From contig NZ_CABVHY010000001.1 in the NCBI RefSeq assembly GCF_902497875.1, positions 124,001 to 188,000 on the forward strand: 64,000 nt of DNA, given 5' to 3'. The position numbers and the translations under genes were made by a program. Each line of letters starts with the position of its first letter. The stretch's first letter is position 1. The notes beneath the pieces were generated by a model. That model saw nothing but the letters and a program-made list of their open reading frames with translations. It searched no databases and was not told where the DNA came from. This stretch comes from Pseudomonas fluorescens (lineage in GTDB: Bacteria > Pseudomonadota > Gammaproteobacteria > Pseudomonadales > Pseudomonadaceae). Below are positions 45,054 to 54,453 of this stretch, in pieces.

Positions 45054-45437
45054 AGAGCCTCCTGATGGTTTTCACATAGGGATTAGAGCTTGAGAATTTT
45101 GTCCAGTGAGGCAAGTACCTCCTGGGTGATGGCGTTCAGGCGTTCGCTGCTGGCACCACTCTAGGCAGACAAGATTTGGCGCCTCAATAGGGCGTGGGCG
45201 ATCAAGAGCCGTCCTACAATTGCTGGTGTAATTGGCTGTCAGTTTTGACTGTCTTTGGCGGGCGCCTTTCAGCGGCTGATGTGGCTAAAGGTCCGCGTAT
45301 CCGTGATTGATGATACGCAGCGCCTCTTTGTCGAACTCATCGACCGCCGAACAATCGGCCTCTGCCAGTGCCGCCTCGATGAGGCGCATCATTGCCCGCG
45401 ACGCCCCCCCCAACACCGCACAAAATCCAATGCCCCA
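45054..45437. other. Intergenic region with two gene-end remnants
   Basis: On the minus strand two short coherent gene ends are visible. One ends at 45083 (ASSERLNAITQEVLASLDKI then LKL, after an in-frame stop); another ends at 45285 (GASRAMMRLIEAALAEADCS then AVDEFDKEALRIINHGYADL). Neither has a start or recognisable family. They look like stumps left by insertion or deletion between the T6SS module and the LysR gene. Confidence 0.35.
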
Positions 45438-46355
45438 TTACTGCCCATCTGCCCACCCCGGCTGCCGCCCGAATTCCTCGAACAGCTCGAAAATGGTCGA
45501 CTTGACCTTCTGCACGGCATTGCTCTCGACAACCGTGTCATGCCAGCACAGCGAAAGATCGCGCTTGAACAGTCGATGATCGATCCTGGCCAGCTTGAGC
45601 CTGTGTTGCACAAGCTCAACATGGGCAGCGGCCCACGGCAGGATCGTGACACCGAGCTGCGCCTTGACGGCTGAGAACAACAGGTCGGTGGAATTGGCTT
45701 CGAACTCAACCTCGCATTTCAGGCCGGACTCCTGCAGAGCAAATTCGACCCGACTGCGAATCGTGTTCGGGGCACAGGGCAGCACCAGCGGCATCTTCGC
45801 CAATGCCTCAATCGACACCGGTTCATCCGGTAATACAAATTCCGGCCACGCCACCAAGTACAGCGTTTCGGTTAACAGCCGCCGGAAAGCCATGCCCCGG
45901 GTTTCGACCACATCGACATTCACTGCCAGTGCCACCCGCCCTACCGTGATCAGGCGTCCGAGTTCGGCGCTCGGGGAATCGATCAATTCCAACTTGATGC
46001 CCGGATAACGGCTGCGAATCCTGCGCGCGAGCGGAATGGCCAACATGCGCGCGGTACTCGACGGCATGCCGACCGAGACTTTGCCTTGCGGGAAGTCGGC
46101 GTCCTGGCGCAGCAGTTCCTGGGTGCCGTCGGCCTGGCGCAGCAGTTCGATGGCATGCCGGTAAAGCGTCTGCCCGGCCGCAGTGGGGACCACGCCATGC
46201 ACGCTGCGCTCAAGCAGTTGCACAGCCATATCCAGTTCCAGATTGCGCATCTGCTGGCTGATCGCGGGCTGCGCAATATGCAGCGCTTCACTGGCGCGGG
46301 TGATGTTGCCGCACTCGACCACCTTGATGAAATACCGCAACTGGCGCAGGTCCAT
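45438..46355 (-). CDS. LysR-family regulator of the CoA-transferase/decarboxylase cluster
   Basis: A 305-residue LysR protein of the Nac/CbnR-like subset: MDLRQLRYFIKVVECGNITR, ASEALHIAQPAISQQMRNLE, LLERSVHGVVPTAAGQTLYR, then an effector domain. It stands divergent to the CoA-transferase gene across 118 nt, and so probably activates that operon in response to the carboxylate imported by MatC. The ligand is inferred, not seen. Confidence 0.88.
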   Translation of the reverse strand: MDLRQLRYFIKVVECGNITRASEALHIAQPAISQQMRNLELDMAVQLLERSVHGVVPTAAGQTLYRHAIELLRQADGTQELLRQDADFPQGKVSVGMPSSTARMLAIPLARRIRSRYPGIKLELIDSPSAELGRLITVGRVALAVNVDVVETRGMAFRRLLTETLYLVAWPEFVLPDEPVSIEALAKMPLVLPCAPNTIRSRVEFALQESGLKCEVEFEANSTDLLFSAVKAQLGVTILPWAAAHVELVQHRLKLARIDHRLFKRDLSLCWHDTVVESNAVQKVKSTIFELFEEFGRQPGWADGQ

Positions 46356-46473
46356 GCGTACCTCCTAAGCCATATAATTTTCCGATGGGTACAGAGGAAT
46401 ATCATATTTGAAGATTATGAGATACGACGCCTAGACTCGTCCCACAACAAACGAAGCGCCACTGGAGAACCCT

Positions 46474-47703
46474 ATGCAAGCTTTGCAAGGCGTGAAAATC
46501 GTCGACCTGAGTCGCGCACTGTCGGGGCCGTTCTGCACCATGGTGCTGGCAGACCTCGGTGCCGATGTGATCAAGATCGAGCCCGGCCCGACTGGCGACA
46601 TGAGCCGCACCTGGGGCCCCTTCGACCGGGGCGTGAGCACCTACTATTTATCGTGTAACCGCAACAAGCGCGGCATGTGCATTGACTTCCGCAACCCCAA
46701 AGGGCTGGCTACCATCGAGCAGCTGATCGATGACGCCGACGTCGTCATCGAGAACTTCAAACCCGGCACGCTGGAAAGCATGGGCCTCGGTTATGAGGTG
46801 CTCAGCGCCCGTAATCCGCGACTGGTGATGGGCAGCATTAACGCCTTTGGCGCCGACGGGCCGATGAGCAGTTGGCCGGGCTTCGACCAGATCGCCCAAG
46901 GTTACTCGGGGCTGATGAGCCTGACCGGTTTCGTCGATGGCGACCCGACGCGCACCGGCACCGCCATCGGCGATTTGACCTCGGGCATGTGGTTGGTGAC
47001 AGCGGTGCTGGCCGCGCTGCTGGAGCGCGAGCGCACCGGGCGCGGCCAGCATGTCGGCACGTCGCTGCTGGCCAGTCTGGTCGGGTTGCTGAGTGTGCAC
47101 GGCCAACGCTACCTCAGCCTGGGGGATGTGCCGCGTCGCAGCGGCAACGCCCATTCGGTGATTGCGCCTTACGGCGTGTTCCAGACAAAGGACGGCCCGC
47201 TCAATCTGGCGCCGATCACCTCGGCCATGTGGGGGCGTTTGTGCGTACTGCTCGAGTTGCCCGAGTTGCCGGACGATCCGCGCTTCGCCACCAATGAAGC
47301 GAGGGTCGAACGTCGTGACGAATTGAGAGAAATTCTGGAAACCCGTTTGAAAACCCGCAGCAAACGCGAGTGGACCACGCTGTTCGTCGACGCAGGATTA
47401 CCCGCTGGCCCGATCAACACACTCGATGAGGTCTTCGACGACCCGCAGGTGCTGCACAGCCAGCTGACCGAGACACTCACGCACCCGACACTCGGCGCAC
47501 TGCGTCAGGTCGTGACCCCGGTGTTCGGCGCCACTGACGGCGTTGCCAGCCGCCCACCGCCACTGCTTGGCGAACACACCGTCGAAGTACTGCGCGAAGC
47601 CGGTTTCGACGCTGCATCGATCAACGCACTGCTCGCCGCTAAAGTAGTGTTCCAGGACTCCGACAACATGACCTGCGCGCAATCAACAGGAACCGCACAA
47701 TGA
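46474..47703 (+). CDS. CaiB/BaiF-family CoA-transferase
   Basis: A 409-residue family III CoA-transferase. The opening MQALQGVKIVDLSRALSGPF and CTMVLADLGADVIKIEPGPT, the NRNKRGMCIDFRNPKG segment and the catalytic Asp region VIENFKPGTLESMGLGYEVL are typical. It moves CoA between a thioester donor and a free carboxylic acid. Its stop overlaps the ATG of the decarboxylase gene (ATGA), so the two are coupled. With MatC downstream, the likely acceptor is malonate, methylmalonate or a similar diacid (inference). Confidence 0.85.
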   Translation: MQALQGVKIVDLSRALSGPFCTMVLADLGADVIKIEPGPTGDMSRTWGPFDRGVSTYYLSCNRNKRGMCIDFRNPKGLATIEQLIDDADVVIENFKPGTLESMGLGYEVLSARNPRLVMGSINAFGADGPMSSWPGFDQIAQGYSGLMSLTGFVDGDPTRTGTAIGDLTSGMWLVTAVLAALLERERTGRGQHVGTSLLASLVGLLSVHGQRYLSLGDVPRRSGNAHSVIAPYGVFQTKDGPLNLAPITSAMWGRLCVLLELPELPDDPRFATNEARVERRDELREILETRLKTRSKREWTTLFVDAGLPAGPINTLDEVFDDPQVLHSQLTETLTHPTLGALRQVVTPVFGATDGVASRPPPLLGEHTVEVLREAGFDAASINALLAAKVVFQDSDNMTCAQSTGTAQ

Positions 47704-48494
47704 ATCCAATCTCTTGCGCTACCGTGACCGTCAACCGGGTCGATGAACGCATCGCGCGGCTGGTCTTCAGCAACCCCACACACCGCAATGCACTCAGCGC
47801 ACAACTGCTGACGGCGCTCGACGAAAGCCTCGTCGCCCTGGCGTCACAACGCATCCCGGTGGTGATCCTCGGCAGCGAAGTCGGCCAATCCGTGTGGAGT
47901 GCCGGCCACGATATCCGCGAACTGCAACACGACCGCGACCCGATTGCCTACGGCAAACCGCTCGAACAGGTATTGCGCCGCATCCGCGCCTATCCCGGCG
48001 TGGTGATTGCCCTGGTGTCCGGCTCGGTGTGGGGCGGCGCGGTGGATCTGGTAATGAGCTGCGACATGGTCGTCGCGGACCGCAGCGCAAGCTTTGCCAT
48101 GACTCCAGTGAACATTGGATTGCCGTACACCACCAGCGGATTGCTGCGCTTCTTCAACAATTTGCCGATTCATGTGTTGAAGGAGATGTTTTTCACTGCA
48201 CAGAAGCTTGATGCGCAGCGCGCGGAACGGTTTGGTCTGATCAACAGACTGGTCGACACTGATGTGCTGGAAGCGACCGCGCTGGAACTGGCGCACGGCA
48301 TCGCCAGCAAAGCGCCGCTGGCCGTTGCGGCGGTCAAGGAACAGCTGCGTATCCTCGAAGACCTGCAACCGATGCCGGTGCAGGCGATGGAACAGATTGC
48401 CGAACTGCGCCGACAAGCCTGCGAAAGTGCTGACTTTGGCGAAGGGCTGGCAGCCTTTTCCGAGCGCCGGCCGGCGGTGTTTAGTGGCAATTAG
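47700..48494 (+). CDS. scpB: Methylmalonyl-CoA decarboxylase (ScpB/YgfG type)
   Basis: A 264-residue crotonase-fold enzyme. Features shared with E. coli YgfG: NALSAQLLTALDES, VWSAGHDIRELQHDRDPIAY, GSVWGGAVDLVMSCDMVVAD, SFAMTPVNIGLPYTTSG and PLAVAAVKEQLRILE. The SAGHDI oxyanion-loop with His and the following MTPVN-G-PY region distinguish this branch from ordinary enoyl-CoA hydratases. It converts (methyl)malonyl-CoA to propionyl- or acetyl-CoA and CO2. Coupled to the CoA-transferase gene upstream. Confidence 0.88.
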   Translation: MNPISCATVTVNRVDERIARLVFSNPTHRNALSAQLLTALDESLVALASQRIPVVILGSEVGQSVWSAGHDIRELQHDRDPIAYGKPLEQVLRRIRAYPGVVIALVSGSVWGGAVDLVMSCDMVVADRSASFAMTPVNIGLPYTTSGLLRFFNNLPIHVLKEMFFTAQKLDAQRAERFGLINRLVDTDVLEATALELAHGIASKAPLAVAAVKEQLRILEDLQPMPVQAMEQIAELRRQACESADFGEGLAAFSERRPAVFSGN

Positions 48495-48550
48495 CACGAC
48501 AGATTTCTGACGTGAGTCGGTTGCTCCATATCCCGGAAAAATAACAACAA

Positions 48551-48573
48551 GGACGGTACCTGCGGGACCGTCC
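48551..48573. other. Hairpin between scpB and the MatC carrier gene
   Basis: GGACGGT pairs with ACCGTCC across nine bases, 22 nt before the carrier ATG. There is no U-tract. It may affect message stability or block the start region; its role is unknown. Confidence 0.4.
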
Positions 48574-48595
48574 GAATGCGGGGAGTCAGATTGAA

Positions 48596-49948
48596 ATGAA
48601 TAATGAGATTCTGTCGATTTTAGTACTGGTGGTCATTTTCGGCATCGCCAGCGTGTTGCCCATCAACATGGGCGCGCTGGCGTTCGCGGCGGCCTTTATC
48701 GTCGGTTCGGTGATAATGGACATGACAGCGGCGACCATCTTCGCCGGTTTTCCCAGTGACCTGTTCCTGACGTTGGTCGGTGTCACCTATTTGTTCGGCA
48801 TCGCCCAGAACAATGGCACCATCGACTGGCTGATCGAACGGGCAGTGTTGATGGTGCGTGGCCATGTCGCCTGGATACCTTGGGTGATGTTCGTGGTGGC
48901 GGCGCTGCTCACCGGTTTCGGTGCGCTGAGCCCTGCGGTGGCAGCGATCCTTGCGCCTATCGCGCTCAACTTCGCCGTGCAGTACCGCATCAACCCGGTG
49001 CTCATGGGGCTGATGGTGATTCACGGCGCCCAAGGCGGCAGCTTCTCGCCTGTGAGTATTTTCGGTGGCATAACCAATCAGATCGTTGCGTCCTCCGGGC
49101 TGCCTTATGCACCGTTCACTCTGTTCATCACCAGCCTGCTGTTCAACCTGGGGATTGCCATGGTGGTATTCGTAGTCTTCGGTGGTTTGCGCAGCGCTCG
49201 CCTGTCACTGGTGCCGGCCTCGCCCGGTCTCGAGTTGCATGCTGCTGGTGCATCGCTGGCCATTCTTGGCCACGGCGGTACGCCGGCTTCCCCGGCTTAT
49301 CACCGCGCTGACCTGACGGGCGCCGGTGCGCCGCTACAGACCGCCAGCGGCCTGGACTGGGCCAAGCTGTCGACGCTGGTCGGGCTGTTGGCCCTGGCGA
49401 TCTCGGCATTAGTGTTCAAGTTCAATATCGGCTTGGTGGCCATGACGGTCGCGGTGGTCTTGGCCATGTTCGCGCCTACGGCGCAGAAGGCGGCCATCGA
49501 CAAGGTCAGTTGGTCGACTGTACTGCTGATCACCGGGATCATCACTTACATCGGAGTGATGCAGACCATCGGTACCATCGACTATGTCGCCCATGGCATC
49601 TCCGGCTTGGGTGAGCCGCTGCTGGTGGCTTTGCTGCTGTGCTTCACCGCCGCAATTATCTCGTCCTTCGCCTCGTCCACGGCGTTGCTGGGGGTGATCA
49701 TTCCCCTGGCCGTGCCATTCTTGAGCCAGGGCCACATCAGTGCGGTCGGCGTGGTCGCGGCCATCGCCATTTCCACCACCATCGTCGACACCAGCCCGTT
49801 CTCCACCAATGGCGCGCTGGTGGTTGCCAATACACCCCTGCAGGAGCGAGAAAAAGTGTTGCGCAGCCTGCTGATCTACAGCGCGGTGATTGCCCTGGTG
49901 GGACCCTGTGTTGCCTGGTTGACCCTGGTGGTGCCCGGGGTGCTTTGA
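48596..49948 (+). CDS. MatC-type dicarboxylate (malonate) carrier
   Basis: A 450-residue polytopic permease with about 12 membrane segments. The first half is typical for MatC_N of malonate carriers (MNNEILSILVLVVIFGIASV, then LFLTLVGVTYLFGIAQNNGT and GALSPAVAAILAPIALNFAV), with HGAQGGSFSPVSIFGGITNQ as the substrate loop. The second half repeats the fold (STVLLITGIITYIGVMQTIG; ISSFASSTALLGVIIPLAVP). It is the third gene of the set and gives the best clue that the substrate is a short dicarboxylate. Confidence 0.88.
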   Translation: MNNEILSILVLVVIFGIASVLPINMGALAFAAAFIVGSVIMDMTAATIFAGFPSDLFLTLVGVTYLFGIAQNNGTIDWLIERAVLMVRGHVAWIPWVMFVVAALLTGFGALSPAVAAILAPIALNFAVQYRINPVLMGLMVIHGAQGGSFSPVSIFGGITNQIVASSGLPYAPFTLFITSLLFNLGIAMVVFVVFGGLRSARLSLVPASPGLELHAAGASLAILGHGGTPASPAYHRADLTGAGAPLQTASGLDWAKLSTLVGLLALAISALVFKFNIGLVAMTVAVVLAMFAPTAQKAAIDKVSWSTVLLITGIITYIGVMQTIGTIDYVAHGISGLGEPLLVALLLCFTAAIISSFASSTALLGVIIPLAVPFLSQGHISAVGVVAAIAISTTIVDTSPFSTNGALVVANTPLQEREKVLRSLLIYSAVIALVGPCVAWLTLVVPGVL

Positions 49949-49996
49949 ACCATCGGGTCAGGCCTGATCAGCGACCTCATAACCTAGACTTGCTTT

Positions 49997-50034
49997 CAAA
50001 AAAAGGGCGCCTTGTCAGTCGTGATCAGGCGCCC
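49997..50034 (-). terminator. Terminator of the TPP-enzyme gene
   Basis: GGGCGCCT and AGGCGCCC form a perfect 8-bp stem. On the minus strand it follows the TPP-enzyme stop by about 22 nt and is followed by a run of seven T, a classical intrinsic terminator. It also lies downstream of the MatC gene and may separate the two convergent units. Confidence 0.85.
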
Positions 50035-50056
50035 ATAAGGGAGGATTTGTTGCGGT

Positions 50057-51736
50057 CTACTTTTTGCTTGATTGCTCTCTGATCTGAGTCAGGCTAAGTC
50101 GAGGAGTCAATGCTTCAGGATCGACTCTGACTTCAATCAAGGATGGCCGGGACATCTCAAGGCAGCGTTCAAACGCGGGTGCAAATTCCGACGTCGTTGT
50201 TACCACCTCGCCATGGAGTCCATAGGCTTGGGCAAGTGCCGCGAAATCCGGGTTAAGCAATTCAGTCCCTGAAACCCGTCCTGGGTAGTTGCGCTCCTGG
50301 TGCATTCTGATTGTTCCGTACATGCCGTTGTTGATCACCACGAAAATCACCTTGGCACCATATTGCGCTGCCGTAGCCAGCTCCTGACCATTCATCAAGA
50401 AGCAGCCATCCCCTGAGAACGAAACCACCACTCGGTCCGGACAGGTCAGTTTCGCGGACACTGCAGCAGGAACACCGTAGCCCATGGAGCCGTTGGTTGG
50501 GCCGAGCTGGGTGCGGTAGTGGCGATACTGATAAAAGCGTTGCAGCCAGACGGCGTAGTTACCGGCACCATTGGTGAGGATGGCGTCATCGGGTAGCCGC
50601 CGATTCAGCCAGCCAATGATTTCGCCCAGTTGAACATCGCCAGGGGAGGCGGGGCATTCCAGGTTACCTTGATAGTGATCGTTCAGCGCGCGCGTCCATT
50701 CACGGTGACGTTGTGACGGGGTGGGCGCAAGCCGGGCGGCCATGGCTGCGAAGCTCGACATACTGCTGTTAATCGCCAGCGCTGGCTGGTAGACGCGTCC
50801 CAACTCTTCGATACCTTGATGAACATGGATCAATTGTTGTTTGGGGATGGGGATATCCAAAGCAGCGTATCCGCCTGTCGAGACCTCTCCCATTCGGGAG
50901 CCCACTACCAGTAGCAGATCGGCGTCCTTGACCGCTGAAGACAGTTGGGCGGATGCGGCGAATCCGAGATCGCCGACATAGTTCGGATGTCGATTGTCGA
51001 ACAGGTCCTGGCAGCGAAAAGAGGCTGCTACCGGGAGGTTCTGCTGTTCAGCGAAAAGCTGAATGTCGTGCACTGACCCGGCATCCCAGCCACTGCCACC
51101 CAGCACCATCAATGGGCGCTCGGACTGCTTCAGCAGTTGCTGCATTGCGCTCATTTGCTCGACTGCGGGTGTCATCAAAACATGTTTGAATGGCCCCGCA
51201 TCGGCCACTTCTGCCATTTCGGTCAACATGTCTTCTGGCAAAGCGACTACAACAGGCCCGGGTCTGCCATTGACCGCACGATGGAACGCCTGACTGATCA
51301 GCTCCGGGATTCGGCGTGCGTCGTCTATCTGCACGACCCATTTCGCCAACGGGCCAAACATCTGACGAAAATCAACTTCCTGAAAGGCTTCGCGATAGTG
51401 TTGATCGCGAGCGACCTGGCCGATGAACAGAATCATGGGCGACGAGTCCTGGAACGCAGTGTGAACACCAATAGAGGCATTTGTCGCGCCCGGGCCTCGG
51501 GTAACGAAGCAGATGCCTGGTTCACCAGTGAGTTTTGCGTAGGCTTCCGCCATATAGGCCGCACCACCTTCTTGACGGCATACCACCAGATCGATTTCTT
51601 CCTGAACGTCATGCAATGCATCGAGAACCGCGAGGTAGCTTTCTCCCGGAACACAGAAGGCTCTTTTAACGCCATGGATGCGTAATGCATCCACCAGAAT
51701 CTGACCTCCACTACGACGAGAAATGGTTTTATTCAT
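50057..51736 (-). CDS. Acetolactate synthase-like TPP-dependent enzyme
   Basis: A 559-residue thiamine-diphosphate enzyme of the acetolactate synthase large-subunit superfamily. N-terminal pyrimidine domain: ALRIHGVKRAFCVPGESYLA and the glutamate region CRQEGGAAYMAEAYAKLTGE. Middle domain: ERPLMVLGGSGWDAGSVHDI. C-terminal PP domain: FSGDGCFLMNGQELATAAQY and FVVINNGMYG, the GDG...NN Mg/TPP motif. The start at Met 51736 (MNKTISRRSGG) is preceded by GGAG. It lies next to a class III aminotransferase and no small regulatory subunit is adjacent, so it is probably a catabolic carboligase or decarboxylase, not the biosynthetic enzyme. Confidence 0.85.
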   Translation of the reverse strand: MNKTISRRSGGQILVDALRIHGVKRAFCVPGESYLAVLDALHDVQEEIDLVVCRQEGGAAYMAEAYAKLTGEPGICFVTRGPGATNASIGVHTAFQDSSPMILFIGQVARDQHYREAFQEVDFRQMFGPLAKWVVQIDDARRIPELISQAFHRAVNGRPGPVVVALPEDMLTEMAEVADAGPFKHVLMTPAVEQMSAMQQLLKQSERPLMVLGGSGWDAGSVHDIQLFAEQQNLPVAASFRCQDLFDNRHPNYVGDLGFAASAQLSSAVKDADLLLVVGSRMGEVSTGGYAALDIPIPKQQLIHVHQGIEELGRVYQPALAINSSMSSFAAMAARLAPTPSQRHREWTRALNDHYQGNLECPASPGDVQLGEIIGWLNRRLPDDAILTNGAGNYAVWLQRFYQYRHYRTQLGPTNGSMGYGVPAAVSAKLTCPDRVVVSFSGDGCFLMNGQELATAAQYGAKVIFVVINNGMYGTIRMHQERNYPGRVSGTELLNPDFAALAQAYGLHGEVVTTTSEFAPAFERCLEMSRPSLIEVRVDPEALTPRLSLTQIREQSSKK

Positions 51737-51827
51737 TGTTATCTCCTGAGTCGGATAGTGCGGTGTAAAGAGTTGAGTCGTTGATATTCTGGCTCGGTCC
51801 GGTGCAGTCCTCCGGTCGATCCTGTAT

Positions 51828-53078
51828 TTAGCGAATTTCTGCCAGGCAGCTCTCAAAAATGTCGAGGCCTTCGTTCAGGATTTCAGGTTCGATAGTCAGC
51901 GGTGGCAGCAGTCGAATGATGTGGCGGGATCTCCCGCTAGGCATCAAAAGCAGACCGTTTTGTCTGGCACTCCCCAGCAGCTGGGCAAGCACCGAAGTCG
52001 CTGGCGATCCTTCAGGAGTCATCAACTCGATACCTCTCATGGCGCCCACACCGGTCAATTTTCCGAGATAAGGCGAGAGCTTCTTTTGCTGCCACGCCAG
52101 ATACCGGCTAACGATTGCCTTTTCTTGATTTTCGCCCCAGGCAGAAAGATTGGTGTCGGTCATCTCATCCAGTGTGGCGAGCGCAGCTGCGCAGGCAATC
52201 GGGTTACCTGAGTAAGTCCCACCCAAGCCGCCTTTTGGCAAGATGTCGAGCAGGTGCTTTTTACCGACTACCGCTCCCAGTGGAAGGCCGCCGGCAATGC
52301 TTTTGCCCAGCAGGATTAAATCGGGTTCGATACCCAGCCGGGTAAATGCAAAGCGCTGCCCCGTACGGCCGAATCCGGACTGGATTTCATCGACAATCAG
52401 CAAGATGCCCTTGTCGTCGCAGAACCTGCGTAACGCTTGCGCGAACTGAGGGTCGAGGGCGAGGAATCCTCCCTCGCCCTGCACGGGTTCCAAAATGAAA
52501 CAAGCGACTTCACTAACGTCGATCTCTACGCTGAACAGGCGATCCAGGGCTTTCAGCGCTTCTTGCGAAGTGACACCACTATCTTCGCTGGGGTAAGGCA
52601 GGTGGTAAACAGGGCCTGGTAACGCACCGACTTTCTGCTTATAAGGAGCTACCTTGCCGTTAAGATTCAGCGTGGCAAGCGTTCGTCCGTGAAAACCGCC
52701 ATCGAACGCAATGACCGCAGTACGGCCGGTCGCCGCCCGGACAATTTTCAGGGCGTTCTCGGCAGCCTCGGCACCACTGTTGGTCAGCATGCCGCTAACC
52801 GGATAGGTGACGGGAATGAACTCCGCCAGGCGTGCCATCAATTGCTTGTAGGGAGCATGCGGCGCGGCATTGAACGCGTAATGGGTCAGCCTGGAGGCTT
52901 GGTTGCAAACGGCCTCGACCACTCGTGGATTGCAATGGCCGAGGTTCAGGACGCCAATCCCACCGACGAAATCGATGTAGCGCTTGCCTTCAGTGTCCCA
53001 TACCTCTGCGTTTACGCCGCGATTCAAGGTGATGGGATGGACGATGGCTATGGACTCACTGATGGAGGACTGGGTCAT
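51828..53078 (-). CDS. Class III aminotransferase, GabT-like
   Basis: A 416-residue PLP fold-type I omega-aminotransferase. Motifs: YIDFVGGIGVLNLGHCNPRV, TNSGAEAAENALKIVRAATG, FDGGFHGRTLATLNLNGKVA, EPVQGEGGF, ILLIVDEIQSGFGRTG and the PLP lysine in LILLGKSIAGGLPLGAVVG. GabT-type enzymes move the amino group of GABA, 5-aminovalerate or similar onto 2-oxoglutarate. The gene precedes the TPP enzyme by 91 nt on the same strand. Neighbouring stumps of acyl-CoA dehydrogenase and CaiB genes hint that a longer amino acid catabolic operon was once here. Confidence 0.88.
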   Translation of the reverse strand: MTQSSISESIAIVHPITLNRGVNAEVWDTEGKRYIDFVGGIGVLNLGHCNPRVVEAVCNQASRLTHYAFNAAPHAPYKQLMARLAEFIPVTYPVSGMLTNSGAEAAENALKIVRAATGRTAVIAFDGGFHGRTLATLNLNGKVAPYKQKVGALPGPVYHLPYPSEDSGVTSQEALKALDRLFSVEIDVSEVACFILEPVQGEGGFLALDPQFAQALRRFCDDKGILLIVDEIQSGFGRTGQRFAFTRLGIEPDLILLGKSIAGGLPLGAVVGKKHLLDILPKGGLGGTYSGNPIACAAALATLDEMTDTNLSAWGENQEKAIVSRYLAWQQKKLSPYLGKLTGVGAMRGIELMTPEGSPATSVLAQLLGSARQNGLLLMPSGRSRHIIRLLPPLTIEPEILNEGLDIFESCLAEIR

Positions 53079-53363
53079 GACAGCCGGTTCTCCATAACCA
53101 GTGCCGATGTGTTCCCGTTCTGATCTTTATCGAATGTCGACGCTGAAAATGTCAAGCTGATGGGTGCCGTCCATTGGCCCTTTTTTGTGACACGCATTGG
53201 CATTGGGGTATTCCTCGCTGCACAGGTTTTTTTCTATGTAAGCGAGGAATGATTGGTCACGACAAGCGAAAAGAAATGACAGCGTCATTCCGTAAACTCC
53301 TGAAGTCTCAACACAGCGGTTTGAAGTCCATTTTTCTGTCTGTTTTTCAACGTCCCTCAGGTT
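53079..53363. other. Aminotransferase promoter region
   Basis: This 285-nt gap is less GC-rich than its surroundings and carries no recognisable gene, repeat or RNA. It should contain the promoter of the aminotransferase/TPP-enzyme unit. Confidence 0.4.
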
Positions 53364-54219
53364 CTATTGTTTCTGTGGGTCGAACTGTTTGTCCTTGATA
53401 AACAGCGCCGGGATCACGCCGCAGATGAAGTAGGCTGCACCCATGACCAGGAAACCCACGCCTATCGAGCCGTGAGAGGCGAGGAAGCCGATAGCTGCCG
53501 GAGCAATTGCTGCGCCCAGGCGCCCGATGTTTTAGGCGCCGCCTACGGCGGATCCGCGGAATTTGGCCTCGAAGCTTTCAGTCATGTAGGTGGCGTTCAC
53601 ACCGTAAGGAATGCCATACAAAAAGCCGAACACCACCAGCATCCACAGGATGTTTTCCGGGCTTTGAAACAGCACGATCACCGGTAGGAATACCGCAGTT
53701 CCCAAGGCACCGAAGGCGAACACGGTACGGCGACCGATACGGTCTGCCGCCAGGCCGGCGAGAATCTTGCCAAGGATCATGGCGGTGTAGGTGCCGACCA
53801 TGTAGCCGGTCATGGATTTGAGGTTCATGCCCAGCTCGCTTTCCAGATACGTCGGCATCCAGTTGTTCACACCGTAGTAGCCGAACTGCAGAAAGCCGGC
53901 AGTCAGGGCCCAGAAGATAAACATCCGGCGAGCCTGCGGATCACCGAAGATCAGCTTGTACATGCTCTCGCGCTTTTCGGAGGATGGCTTTTGGATGCCC
54001 TCGATTTTCTTCTTGGCACGCTCGGCTTGAGCGTTGATCCAGGCTGCCGGCTTCGACGTTGCTCAGGCCAAATTCAGTCTTCAGGCTGCTGAGGCTGTAG
54101 GAAAGCAGCATCAGATCGGCACCGTCGATCAACAATCCAAGAAAGCAGAAGATGAAGACCAGCACCCAGGTACTGGTTTTGGCGTGCGTAGTCGCACTCG
54201 CCTGAGCAGCAGCGTCCAT
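53364..54219 (-). pseudogene. Broken MFS transporter gene (AAHS-like)
   Basis: The start (MDAAAQASATTHAKTSTWVL) and first helix (VFIFCFLGLLIDGADLMLLS) are those of aromatic-acid:H+ symporters. After SNVEAGSL, near 54045, an internal deletion and frameshift remove helices 2-6; the continuing frame is INAQAERAKKKIEGIQKPSS. Helices 7-10 then read YKLIFGDPQARRMFIFWALT to GSAVGGA, where an in-frame TAA at 53534-53532 breaks the gene. The reading continues in the same frame (NIGRLGAAIAPAAIGFLASH) to TAG at 53364. Two independent lesions show it is dead. The former substrate is unknown. Confidence 0.88.
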
Positions 54220-54281
54220 AGCGTTACCTTATTGTATTTATGGGGGAGGGGACTTGAGACGTAAATTGAAAGCCCGTGGCC

Positions 54282-54450
54282 TCAGCCTTGAGCGTCGCGG
54301 ATCATGTTTCGGGCGATGACCAGCTGCTGGATCTGGTTGGTGCCTTCATAAATGCGGAACAGGCGAACATCCCGATAGAAGCGCTCGATGGCATATTCGC
54401 TCACATAGCCGGCGCCACCATAAATCTGTACGCAGCGGTCGGCGACCGGC
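54282..54450 (-). pseudogene. Acyl-CoA dehydrogenase C-terminal stump
   Basis: The last 55 codons of an acyl-CoA dehydrogenase are left: [40 protein letters not shown] and [14 protein letters not shown], ending at 54282. The catalytic and FAD N-terminal parts are missing; the reading joins foreign sequence at about 54450. It lies on the minus strand before the broken MFS gene and looks to be part of the same former operon. Confidence 0.88.
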
Positions 54451-54453
54451 CCG

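Noticed and set aside
50057..51736. Biosynthetic acetolactate synthase (ilvI/ilvB)
   Set aside because: No small subunit gene follows and the neighbour is an aminotransferase in a decayed catabolic region.
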